DNA from: Lentzea albidocapillata
GTDB lineage: Bacteria > Actinomycetota > Actinomycetes > Mycobacteriales > Pseudonocardiaceae
Reading direction: 5' to 3'
Length of the DNA stretch: 64,000 nucleotides
Assembly (NCBI RefSeq): GCF_000719115.1
Contig: NZ_JOEA01000029.1
Coordinates: 61,145-125,144 of the forward strand
The notes below the pieces were generated by a model, which searched no databases, was not told the origin of the DNA, and worked only from the letters and a program-made list of their open reading frames with translations. The position numbers and the translations under genes are program-made. Shown piece after piece: positions 8,880 through 16,586 of this stretch. The number at the start of each line of letters is the position of its first letter. The first letter of the stretch is position 1.

Positions 8880-9572
8880 TCAGCTCTCGAACCGCTCGCT
8901 CATCAACTCGTCCAGCGCCTCGCCGAACTCCGGCCGGTCGTCCACGTCGCCCTCGTAGACGAGGACCATCCGGCCTGGCGCGTCCGGGGACACGCAGTGG
9001 TAGAGCAACGAGGCGTTGGTGGTCACCAACGTCATCCGGTCAACCGCGACAGTCCACTCGTCGTTCCACTCCTCGATCGTCTCGTCGTCGAACTCGGCCC
9101 AGTCCGCGAAGGTCTGCATCCACCTCGGCGGTATGAGGCCGTGTGACTGCCAGTCCGGCCCCGTGAAACCGGCGTGCACGCCGGTCAGGAAGTCCCGCGC
9201 GGGCAACGGGATCGCCTCCCAGAACGGCGCCTGGGTGGTGGTGCCGCCGGGCTCCCAGCCGATCCACGCGACGTGGCCCTCCGGCGAGTCGCCGGCAAGG
9301 TAGAGCAGGACCCAGTCGTCGCCCAACCGGCACACGCGCACGTCCTCGAGGCGCTCGCGGAACACCTCGGCGAACCGCGGCACGAGCGCGAGGAACTCCG
9401 GATTCCACAACGCCACCGCGGCCGAGGCCCGGGTCGCGGCGTCAGCCGACGAGGCGATGGCACGCCACGGCTCAGGCACCCGCGCGACCTCGGGCGATCC
9501 CGCTTCCACCAGCGTCATGGGGGTGTCCCCGGCGATCTCGGCGACGATCGCGGCAAGGTCGAAGTCGGTCAT
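8880..9572 (-). CDS. Candidate immunity protein for the upstream nuclease toxin (SUKH-like?)
   Basis: A soluble, strongly acidic protein of 230 residues with no signal peptide. It starts 18 bases after the stop of the secreted HNH-nuclease gene, the usual order for toxin then immunity. The C-terminal half (DFLTGVHAGFTGPDW, PPRWMQTFADWAEFDDETIEEWNDEW, LVYEGDVDDRPEFGEALDELMSERFE) resembles SMI1/KNR4-type immunity proteins in composition. The family match is from memory and not secure. Being acidic, it could mask a basic nuclease surface. If it is not immunity, it is an uncharacterised actinobacterial protein. Confidence 0.6.
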   Translation of the reverse strand: MTDFDLAAIVAEIAGDTPMTLVEAGSPEVARVPEPWRAIASSADAATRASAAVALWNPEFLALVPRFAEVFRERLEDVRVCRLGDDWVLLYLAGDSPEGHVAWIGWEPGGTTTQAPFWEAIPLPARDFLTGVHAGFTGPDWQSHGLIPPRWMQTFADWAEFDDETIEEWNDEWTVAVDRMTLVTTNASLLYHCVSPDAPGRMVLVYEGDVDDRPEFGEALDELMSERFES

Positions 9573-9590
9573 GGCGTCAATCCTCGTACA

Positions 9591-10481
9591 TCACTGGCTG
9601 GCGAGCAGTCTGTCGATGACGTCCTGCAGCTTCGGCCGGACCCGGTCCTCCAGGGCCTTTTGCGAGGCGCGCCAGGCCGGATCGAACTTGAACACGCGGG
9701 CCGCACTCCTCGAGTTCTTGGACATGTTGGTGGCCGACGCCATCCACTGCAGGTTCAGGGGCGCGTTCACCACCGCGTACATGTTGCGGGCGTTGAGCTG
9801 CAGGAAGCCAGGCATGTGCATGATCTCGGTCAACGGGATGATGTGATCGGGCGAGACCGCCGGCTTGCCGGGGTTCCCGGTGATCTTGTTCCTCGGGTGC
9901 CCCGCCGGATTGCGGTCACCGACGGACGGCCGGCGCTTGCCCTGATACGTGACGTTCGGTCCGGGGTCCTTCGGCGGGGACACCTTGCGCAGCACGTCGT
10001 AGAGCGGCCGGGGCGGAGTACCGGGCGAAACACGCCAGTTGCCGTTCTTGTCCGGGCCGCGAATCGGGGAGACATAGTTCCGCGGGTACTTCCCGCGAGC
10101 GTCGTCGATCTTCCGGAGCGTGTCCGCCCTGGGGGTGGGTATCGCGGGCGAACCGGGCCGGGCGTCCGCCAGCTCCTTCAGCGCCTGGTCACGCTGCTGC
10201 ACCTTCGCGCGACACGCCTGGAGGGCGGCGACGGCCGCAGCCTGCGAGCCTTCGAGGGCGGCAGCCTCCGCGTTGTAAGCCGCTGCCTCGCCCGCCTGCC
10301 TCGGCACCACGAAGACGTGCGGCTTGGCGTTGTGGGCGGCGATCTGCTGGTGGACCCGGGCCAGCGCGGACTGCTGAGCGGCGCACTCCCCTTGCGCCGC
10401 CGCTGCCGGTGCGCCGACGACGGAGCCCACCAGCAACAGAAATGCCACTAAAAGACGTACGATCACAGGCTTGTCACGCAC
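9591..10481 (-). CDS. Secreted HNH-type nuclease toxin
   Basis: 296 residues. The GTG at 10481 lies 8 bases after a GGGGGGAGAG ribosome site; a TTG 18 bases upstream is in frame but lacks one. A signal peptide ends near AAAAQ-G. Residues about 33-105 are an Ala/Gln-rich helical segment. The C-terminal third has the treble-clef HNH pattern: SPDHIIPL (Asp-His at about 212-213), an Asn-rich middle, NLQWM at 243-247, then NMSKNSRSA with Lys and Arg where the final metal or phosphate ligands usually sit. This arrangement is known from polymorphic and contact-dependent toxins. It would cut DNA or RNA of a target cell after export. The downstream gene is the likely immunity partner. Confidence 0.75.
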   Translation of the reverse strand: MRDKPVIVRLLVAFLLLVGSVVGAPAAAAQGECAAQQSALARVHQQIAAHNAKPHVFVVPRQAGEAAAYNAEAAALEGSQAAAVAALQACRAKVQQRDQALKELADARPGSPAIPTPRADTLRKIDDARGKYPRNYVSPIRGPDKNGNWRVSPGTPPRPLYDVLRKVSPPKDPGPNVTYQGKRRPSVGDRNPAGHPRNKITGNPGKPAVSPDHIIPLTEIMHMPGFLQLNARNMYAVVNAPLNLQWMASATNMSKNSRSAARVFKFDPAWRASQKALEDRVRPKLQDVIDRLLASQ

Positions 10482-10793
10482 GACAAACTCTCCCCCCAAG
10501 AGTTGTGCATTCCGCGGTGCTGAACCGATCTTACCCGAAAATACGGGTCAACTCCGCTTTCCAGGGGGCAAAACAATACGACAATTCATTGACAAAAGAT
10601 GCTATCTACCACACCCGCCGCCGCGTCGGCGCACACAGCCATCAGCCGCGGCGCCGCGACGGTGGGCACGACCGAGCACCTGGTTGGACACCCCGATCCA
10701 CCGTCGCCTGGGCGAGGCGCCGTGGATCAGCGGTGTCACGATGAACTTGCCCAACCAGCAGCACCCCGTCCTGATGTCCAGACGCCAATACAC

Positions 10794-11074
10794 GTCCAGA
10801 AGTTCTACGAGTCGCTGGACGACGAGCGCGGCGACCCGCGAGGGCTGGGCGACACCGTGCTGGCGAAGCTGTACTCGGCGACGGACCGGCACCGCGAGGC
10901 AGCGCGCCTGCGGCTGGACACCTGGACTATCCGCTCGCCGCGCGACTGCTGGTCATGCTGCGGCAGGTACACCAGCGGATCGGCCAAGACTTCACGCCAG
11001 GCTTCGCGTACCTCACCGCCTCGTACGGCCACCGGGAAGAACTCATGCGAGCACTGCGCCGGGCAGGACTATGA
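10794..11074 (+). pseudogene. Frameshifted gene remnant
   Basis: Frame 3 encodes VQKFYESLDDERGDPRGLG and then DTVLAKLYSATDRHREAARLRLD until about 10918. Sensible coding then continues in frame 2, LDYPLAARLLVMLRQVHQRI followed by GQDFTPGFAYL, and ends at the stop at 11072. Neither frame alone explains the whole. The simplest reading is one frameshift near 10915-10922 in a gene that has also lost its beginning. Product unknown. It lies in an A+T-richer, degenerate stretch between the toxin and the SUKH-4-like gene. Confidence 0.5.
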
Positions 11075-11183
11075 CATCGGGAAGCTACGCAGCAAGCACC
11101 CTAGTGCGGCTGATCGTGTGCCGAACCGATACGCGCTCATGCCGAGGGAACGGTCATACGACGCGGCGATTAGGCTCCCGATC

Positions 11184-11741
11184 GTGACGGTAGGCGATCT
11201 CCCGAGCCCTCCTGACTTTGAGTCACTGGAGGCGTGGGCAGGAACCGGACGTGTCATCCGTGCCGCGGTACCGGAGCTGACCGAGTGGCGACTGCCGTGG
11301 AACCAGAAGTCGGCGTTGATCTCGTGCGGAGTGCCGCTGCTGGAAGGCATCGTCGATATGACCCTGTTCGCCGCGAAACCGCACGACGGACGTTACCGAC
11401 TCGCCGGCCTCAAGGATGATCTGTACCAACCAGGTCACACATATCTCGTGGAACCGGAGACCGGCCTGGTCTCAGAGTGGGAGCCGTCCAGCGGACGCCT
11501 CCGCTTCGTCAACTCGTCGATCAACCACTGGCTGTGCTCTCTGCACTTGGTCGGGACATGGTTCGCAAGCTCGACGGCGATCCGAACGTGGGACGAGGAC
11601 GGAGCGATGGAAGACGTCGCACTCGGCGAACTCGCCGACCTGTTGCGACGGATCACGGACTTCGACGCGCCCGCATATGGCGAAGTCGGCGACCACGAAA
11701 CGCATTTCTGGCCCTCGGTCCTCGACCGGTGGCTTTACTGA
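11184..11741 (+). CDS. SUKH-4 family immunity-like protein
   Basis: 185 residues from the GTG at 11184; an in-frame ATG at 11139 is the alternative. The pattern CGVPLLEG, YRLAGLKDD, YLVEPETGLVSEWEP and LRFVNSSINHWLCSL, followed by a tryptophan-rich tail, is that of SUKH-4 immunity proteins, which neutralise nuclease or deaminase toxins. No intact toxin lies immediately upstream, only a frameshifted fragment. It therefore looks like an orphan immunity gene, either defending against neighbours' toxins or left behind by a lost module. Confidence 0.68.
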   Translation: MTVGDLPSPPDFESLEAWAGTGRVIRAAVPELTEWRLPWNQKSALISCGVPLLEGIVDMTLFAAKPHDGRYRLAGLKDDLYQPGHTYLVEPETGLVSEWEPSSGRLRFVNSSINHWLCSLHLVGTWFASSTAIRTWDEDGAMEDVALGELADLLRRITDFDAPAYGEVGDHETHFWPSVLDRWLY

Positions 11742-11842
11742 GGAACGCGTGCATCGATCCTCCGCGAGCCAAATGGCGACGTCGGATATTCGAAGTGCCG
11801 GAATGCCTGCCGTGGAGCTGGCCGACCCAGCGGCCCGCGTGG

Positions 11843-12313
11843 TCAGCTGTCAAAGACGTGCGCGAGGAGCATGGTGGCCGGGCCGAAGCCGGCCCGCTGG
11901 TAGAAGGGCACCGAGCGTTCGCTCGGGGACAGGACGATGCGGGCGCAGTCGCGGGCGCGTGCGTGCGCGACTGCCGCGTTGAGCAGGGCGGTTCCGATGC
12001 CGCGGTTGCGGTGGGCAGCGAGCACGAACGCGTTGCCCAGGTAGGCCCATCGGCTGGTTGGCCGTCCTGGCTTGGGCATCCGTTCGAACAGGGCGAGGTT
12101 CACCATGCCGACGGCCTTGCCGTCGAACTCGGCCACGAACGCCACTCGGCGCGATGCCTCCGCGGTGTACCACTGGGCGAAGCACTCCTCGAAGCGATCA
12201 TCATCGAGCAGATGTCCCGCCTGCTCCTCCGTCCATGCCCGTCGCAGCGCCGCCAGTGCCGTGGTGTCGTGCTCACCGGTCTGTCGTATCGACACGGAGT
12301 GCGAAGCGGTCAT
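11843..12313 (-). CDS. GNAT family N-acetyltransferase
   Basis: 156 residues with the complete GNAT fold: the acetyl-CoA pyrophosphate-binding motif AAHRNRGIGTALLNAAV (about residues 99-115), the preceding beta strand ending in LGNAFV, and the terminal VPFYQRAGFGPA. AGGAGG lies 8 bases before the ATG. It acetylates an amine from acetyl-CoA; the substrate cannot be read from sequence. It is monocistronic, with 184 bases to the regulator gene upstream on the same strand. Confidence 0.87.
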   Translation of the reverse strand: MTASHSVSIRQTGEHDTTALAALRRAWTEEQAGHLLDDDRFEECFAQWYTAEASRRVAFVAEFDGKAVGMVNLALFERMPKPGRPTSRWAYLGNAFVLAAHRNRGIGTALLNAAVAHARARDCARIVLSPSERSVPFYQRAGFGPATMLLAHVFDS

Positions 12314-12497
12314 GGCTTGAACCTCCTGGGACGTTGCTCATTGTCTGGGTGATGGTTCGATGGCGAGGAAGAACAGGGCGGTGGAGCGGTCTTGCCGGGG
12401 ATTCAGGCCGGTCCGCAAGCAGCTCTCTGCACGACGACCACACCTCCCCGTCCCCTTGATGAAGAGAAGAAACCTTGGACACCGGTGGTCGAACGAG

Positions 12498-13718
12498 TTA
12501 GATGGAGCGAAACTCGTCAAGGTACGACTGCGCTACAGGCTCGTTGCCGAATCGGTTGTCCAGCACGACGGCAAGATCGCGAGACACCATCTTCAACGAG
12601 GGCAACGACTTCCGGTCCCCCGCCAGCGCACGGCGTCCAAATGCAACCGCGCTGCCGAGGTCACCTTCACGAGCCGCCGCAACGCCAAGGGTCACCCTCG
12701 CTTCCGCGATCCGCATGGGAGCACGCTCAAAGCCCCCGAAGCCAGTGCTCGACTTGATGACCTCTTCGGCAAGGCCGCTCGCAAGACGGTCATCCCCGAC
12801 GTGGCGGTAGCAGTCCATGACATAGAAGTCGAACTTGTCCGGATCAACCACGAAGTGGTTCTCGGTGTTGTCCGGATACGGCATAGAGTCCAGCAACGAC
12901 CGGCCACGATCGAGCGCCCGTTCCATCTCGTCCTGCTTACCCATCCGCGCCCAGGCCTTGGCCTCCTGCGCGATGAGCTGTACTGCGACCGAGTGCGACC
13001 CGGCGACTCCCTGCCCTGACCGCGCTGCCGCCACGACTCCGCGGTAGTCCCCTGTCGCCAGCGCAAACCACGCACGCATTTCGTGTGCCCACCCGAGAAT
13101 GCCGGCGCTACCGACCTCTGCCCCGAGACTCAGAGCTGCCCTACGCGTGGCTTCGGCACTGCCCCGGTCTCCCATGTCGTACTCAAGGCAACCCACCAGA
13201 AGCGCTAGCCATCCGGCAAGTTCCAGCGTGTCGCGTCGCTGGCTGAAGCTCAGACGCTGCTCTTGCATCTCCACAATGCGCCGGAGCCAACGTCGTCCCT
13301 CTTGGACAAGCTCGTCGGGACGACTGTGGGCGTACTCGGAACACAGACGGTCGACGGTGATCCGCAGGGCTTCCAGGGTGGCGTTGTTGACAGAGGACGC
13401 TTGGAGCCTGGTCACGATCTCCAGCGTGTCCATGCCTGTGGCGTCGACGGTCTCAAGGCCAGACTCGGTGCGATTCGCGGGCGGGAACAGGCTGGTGGTC
13501 ACGGTGCGGAGTGCCGCGGCGATGATCGGCGCGTAGTGGCTGCTGGGCTTGTCCTCACCGCACTCCCAGGCCTTCCAGCGGCGAACGAGATGGTCGGCAT
13601 CCGGCAACGTTTCGTCGGTGTGCCGGCGCATCTCGGCGGCAGCCTCGGCTTGAGTCCATCCGCGCGCCTCCCGCAACGCCCGGATGCGCCGCGCCCAGCT
13701 TGGGACGTCACTTGGCAT
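12498..13718 (-). CDS. HTH (Xre-type) transcriptional regulator with TPR-like C-terminus
   Basis: 406 residues from the ATG at 13718, preceded by GGGGAGG at good spacing; the open frame runs 25 codons further upstream without a ribosome site. Residues about 6-50 are a Cro/C1-type helix-turn-helix (ARRIRALREARGWTQAEAAAEM), with the conserved WKAWECGEDKPS after it. The remaining 330 residues are helical repeats of the TPR kind (TLELAGWLALLVGCLEYDM, VVAAARSGQGVAGS). Such proteins are common next to actinobacterial integrative elements and developmental genes. Ligand unknown. It is head-to-head with an integrase remnant. Confidence 0.82.
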   Translation of the reverse strand: MPSDVPSWARRIRALREARGWTQAEAAAEMRRHTDETLPDADHLVRRWKAWECGEDKPSSHYAPIIAAALRTVTTSLFPPANRTESGLETVDATGMDTLEIVTRLQASSVNNATLEALRITVDRLCSEYAHSRPDELVQEGRRWLRRIVEMQEQRLSFSQRRDTLELAGWLALLVGCLEYDMGDRGSAEATRRAALSLGAEVGSAGILGWAHEMRAWFALATGDYRGVVAAARSGQGVAGSHSVAVQLIAQEAKAWARMGKQDEMERALDRGRSLLDSMPYPDNTENHFVVDPDKFDFYVMDCYRHVGDDRLASGLAEEVIKSSTGFGGFERAPMRIAEARVTLGVAAAREGDLGSAVAFGRRALAGDRKSLPSLKMVSRDLAVVLDNRFGNEPVAQSYLDEFRSI

Positions 13719-13740
13719 CGTTTCGCCTCCCCTGGTCTGC

Positions 13741-13962
13741 GACTTCACCTTCGAGCCGCGCAACGCCAACCGGATGTTAGAGGCGCTGTGCAAGAAGGCG
13801 GAGGTACGGCAGATCCGCGTTCACGCCCGGCAGCACAGCTCGGTAGCGATCACGACCGGCACCTACATCGAGGTGATCAAGCGGGTTCAACGCAACGCAC
13901 TGGACGGGATGAACTCGTTCATCGAACCCGACGACGAATCCAGAAATCAGAGCACGGGGTAG
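13741..13962 (+). pseudogene. Tyrosine recombinase (integrase) remnant with internal deletion
   Basis: The frame encodes DFTFEPRNANRMLEAL then CKKAEVRQIRVHARQ, the standard lead-in to the integrase HDLRHT box. It then jumps straight to HSSVAITTGTYIEVIKRVQR, the segment carrying the catalytic tyrosine (TGTY). About 25 residues with the HxxR box and the intervening helix are missing, and everything before FTFEP is lost. The protein cannot be catalytic. Its position 71 bases from the 3' end of a tRNA-Ala gene is the classic placement for an element integrated into a tRNA. Confidence 0.75.
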
Positions 13963-13989
13963 GCGAACGTGCGGTACCCATTGCGGCAA

Positions 13990-14027
13990 AAAAAGGCCGC
14001 CCACCATGATCGGTGAACGGCCTTTTT
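13990..14027 (-). terminator. Terminator of tRNA-Ala
   Basis: AAAAAGGCCG (13990-13999) and CGGCCTTTTT (14018-14027) form a 10-bp stem. The inner CCACC/GGTG can extend it. On the minus strand the stem runs into a T-tract immediately after the tRNA. Confidence 0.85.
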
Positions 14028-14029
14028 GC

Positions 14030-14105
14030 TGGTGGAGCTGAGGGGACTCGAACCCCTGACCCTCACACTGCCAGTGTGATGCGCTACCAGCTGCGCCACA
14101 GCCCC
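14030..14105 (-). tRNA. tRNA-Ala (GGC)
   Basis: Reading the minus strand gives a full cloverleaf: acceptor GGGGCTG paired with CAGCTCC, D arm, anticodon stem TCACA/TGTGA around loop CTGGCAG (anticodon GGC), and T arm AGGGG-TTCGAGT-CCCCT. Discriminator A and an encoded CCA end it at 14030. The 3' end faces the integrase remnant, so this is the likely attachment target of the element. Confidence 0.95.
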
Positions 14106-14372
14106 TTGAAGGTCCACGTTCCCGCCGGGTTTCCCCGCCGTTCTCGTGTGGCAATACCGTACAACACCCGTGCCACAAGATAAAAATCGGGGGTATCCAA
14201 GGCCCATCCGGCCTGGTAGGACCCGGTGGAACCCAAGCAGCACCACCACCCCGAAGATCGAGTGCGCCGCCCCCGAAACACGCCGCGAGCTGCACGAACA
14301 GCGTCGGCAACGCGAGCAGGCCGCCCACGCCGAACGCAACGGGCCGGGAGTGACGCGCGGCACAAAACACGA
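14106..14372. other. Intergenic region upstream of tRNA-Ala
   Basis: No believable reading frame occurs here. The half nearest the tRNA contains its promoter; on the minus strand TTGTGG and TATTGC are 16 bases apart and end about 40 bases before the tRNA, a weak candidate. The remainder is featureless GC-rich spacer before the terminator of the DsbA-like gene. Confidence 0.4.
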
Positions 14373-14409
14373 CAACGCCCGGCCCCGGACACACCGGGAC
14401 CGGGCGTTG
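14373..14409 (-). terminator. Hairpin after DsbA-like gene
   Basis: CAACGCCCGG (14373-14382) pairs with CCGGGCGTTG (14400-14409), and an inner CCCGG/CCGGG extends the stem. It lies 10 bases past the stop of the gene at 14420 (minus strand). Confidence 0.75.
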
Positions 14410-14419
14410 CGTGAAGGGC

Positions 14420-15202
14420 TTACTTGGCCAGGTCGGAAAGCCAGTTCTTGTTGTCCAGGTCGACGAGCTTGCCGCCGGAGGCGACGCTGGGCGTGCCGCG
14501 GAAGCGGCCCGACTCGGCGTCGCGGAGGGCGGGGTCGTTGCTGGTCTTGGACATCAGCTCGTCCAGCTGCGGCTTGTAGGTCTGGTTCTGCACGCACGAC
14601 TCGAAGGAGGCTGACGTGACGCCGACTTCCTTGCCCAGCTTGATGAGCTGGTCCTTGGTGTAGCCGGCTTCGCCTTCCTCGGGCTGCTTGTTGAACAGCG
14701 CCGCGTGGAACGCGTTGAACTTGCCGTCGTCGGCCACGCACAGGGCGGCGTTGGCCGAGTCGGTCGAGTAGCCCTCCGGCGACGAGAGGCGGTTGAGCAT
14801 CGGCAGGATGTGGTAGCGGACCTTGACCTTGCCGTCCTCGACTGCCTTCTTGATGTCGGTGCCGTAGGTCTTCTCGAACGTGCCGCAGATCGGGCACAGG
14901 AAGTCCTCGTACACGTCGACGGTCACGGTGGCCGTGTCCTTGCCGACGAGCACGGTGCCGCCGTCGCGGACGGCCGGGGCCGAGATCGTGTGGTCCGCGG
15001 GGGCCAGCGGGATGGCGTCCGTCGTCGATGTGGACGGCTTCATCTGCTGGAAGACGACGTAACCGATGACGGCGACGGCCAGCACCGCGACTACGGCGAT
15101 GCCCGCGATGACCTTGGTGCGGTCGGAACCCGACGAACGAGCCTGGACCACTTCACGCGCGGCCTGCTTCTTCTTCCGCGCACTGCGCTCTGCTCCACCC
15201 AC
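14420..15202 (-). CDS. Membrane-anchored DsbA-like thioredoxin-fold protein
   Basis: 260 residues from the GTG at 15202: a basic cytoplasmic tail (GAERSARKKKQ), one transmembrane helix at 31-51, then an extracytoplasmic DsbA/thioredoxin-fold domain. The redox motif CPIC is at 103-106 (EDFLCPICGTF), and a cis-proline loop GTPSV near the C-terminus matches the family. Two further cysteines (ALCVA, ESCVQ) could form the second structural disulfide seen in actinobacterial homologues such as Rv2969c. It probably introduces or isomerises disulfides in exported proteins. It could act on the four-cysteine proteins near the window start, but that is speculative. Confidence 0.9.
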   Translation of the reverse strand: MGGAERSARKKKQAAREVVQARSSGSDRTKVIAGIAVVAVLAVAVIGYVVFQQMKPSTSTTDAIPLAPADHTISAPAVRDGGTVLVGKDTATVTVDVYEDFLCPICGTFEKTYGTDIKKAVEDGKVKVRYHILPMLNRLSSPEGYSTDSANAALCVADDGKFNAFHAALFNKQPEEGEAGYTKDQLIKLGKEVGVTSASFESCVQNQTYKPQLDELMSKTSNDPALRDAESGRFRGTPSVASGGKLVDLDNKNWLSDLAK

Positions 15203-15248
15203 GGCGACGAGGGTAGCGACACAAACTAAAAGAAAGCTGAGCGCGCAA

Positions 15249-16535
15249 TCACGCTTCTGGGTGACGTGGCTTGCCGCCGACCCGTTCGCCGGTCGGGATC
15301 TCGGCGCTTTCGTCCAGGCAGCCGCACTCGGGCGCCACCGCGGCGGCCGTGTGCTCCTCCTCATGTGTGGGCAGGGTCTCGGGGGCGACGAACCAGAAGC
15401 CCACGGCGAGCAGCAGGGAGGCGCCGGTGATGGCGAACGACGCTCCGAAGCCGAACGAGTCGGCCAGCAGGCCCGCGGCCATCGGTCCGATGATCGCGCC
15501 CAGGTCCGTGACCATCTGGAAGCCCGCGAGGACGGGTCCGCCCTTGCCGCGCGCGCCGATGACGTCGGCCACCACGGCGTTCTGCGGAGGGTTCAGCAGC
15601 CCTGCGCCCGCACCCGCGATCAGTGACGCGGCCATGAACGTCCACAGGTCGCCGGTGAAGCCCATCCACATCGTCGCGAGGCCGCTGATGATCAGGCCGG
15701 CGATGGCGACGGGCTTGCGGCCGCGCGTGTCGGCGATCCTGCCGGACAGGAACAGCATCGCGGCGTTGCCGGCCGCGAACACCGACATCGAGATGCCCGC
15801 CACCGCCGCGCTGTGTTCCAGCGCCTCGATGACGAACACCGGCACCAGCGAGATCCGCACGCCGAACACGGCCCAGCCGTTCGCGAAGCCGGACGCCAGC
15901 GCCGCCCGGTAAGCGGGGTGCCGCGCCGCCTCACGCACCGTCATAGGCACTTCGGTGTTGGTCCTGTCCAGCGCCACCAGCGTCGACCGCCGGAGGAAGA
16001 TCCAGACGAACAACGCCGCGACGCACAGCAACAGGCCGTACGACACGAACGGCACCCACAGCCCGAACGGCACGAGCCCGGCGCCGACGATCGGACCGGC
16101 GATGTTGCCGACCAGGAACCCCGCCGCCCACATCCCGGACGCCCGCCCGCGCATCGGCGCCGGCGTGATCCGGATCAGCAGCCCGAGAGCGGCGACCGTG
16201 AACATCGTCGACCCGACACCGGCCAGCGCGCGCCACGACAGCATCTCGGCGTAGCTCGTCGAGAACCCGGACATCGCGGTTCCGACCGCCACGATCAAGA
16301 TCCCGACGATGTACACCCGAGGCTCGCCGAAGCGGTTGACGAGCTTGCCGCTCATCGGCGCGAACGCCAGCCGGACGAACGCGAACGCGCTGATCAGAGC
16401 CGCGACAGCGGTGTGACCGACGCCGAACGAGGCCGCATACACCGGCAGAACAGGTGCCACGATCCCGAACCCCACGGCGATGATGAAACTCGCCGCGACC
16501 AGAACCCACACCTCGACCGGCAACCGCTCGCGCAC
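15249..16535 (-). CDS. MFS transporter (drug/metabolite efflux type)
   Basis: 428 residues with about twelve hydrophobic segments in two six-helix halves. The loop 2-3 motif GKLVNRFGEPR and the equivalent SGRIADTRGRK in the second half are MFS signatures. The GTG at 16535 follows AGGGGAGG by 5 bases and is preferred to a TTG 42 bases upstream that lacks a ribosome site. The soluble tail is short, acidic and cysteine-containing (ECGCLDES). Likely a proton-coupled exporter of small molecules; substrate not readable. It is 46 bases upstream of the DsbA-like gene on the same strand. Confidence 0.88.
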   Translation of the reverse strand: MRERLPVEVWVLVAASFIIAVGFGIVAPVLPVYAASFGVGHTAVAALISAFAFVRLAFAPMSGKLVNRFGEPRVYIVGILIVAVGTAMSGFSTSYAEMLSWRALAGVGSTMFTVAALGLLIRITPAPMRGRASGMWAAGFLVGNIAGPIVGAGLVPFGLWVPFVSYGLLLCVAALFVWIFLRRSTLVALDRTNTEVPMTVREAARHPAYRAALASGFANGWAVFGVRISLVPVFVIEALEHSAAVAGISMSVFAAGNAAMLFLSGRIADTRGRKPVAIAGLIISGLATMWMGFTGDLWTFMAASLIAGAGAGLLNPPQNAVVADVIGARGKGGPVLAGFQMVTDLGAIIGPMAAGLLADSFGFGASFAITGASLLLAVGFWFVAPETLPTHEEEHTAAAVAPECGCLDESAEIPTGERVGGKPRHPEA

Positions 16536-16586
16536 AAAGCCTCCCCTTAGCCCTGCTAAGGATATGTCACGCGGCAACTAAGTAAC

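Noticed and set aside
10599..11741. A single 380-residue protein covering the whole region
   Set aside because: The first half is a frameshifted remnant with a better reading in another frame from 10922; only the part from about 11184 is family-like.
7811..14105. CRISPR array in the island region
   Set aside because: No regularly spaced identical repeats were seen here or anywhere in the window.
7836..14105. Duplicated tRNA-Ala 3' end as a second att site
   Set aside because: I did not find a second copy of the tRNA 3' segment by eye within the window, so no att site pair is annotated.
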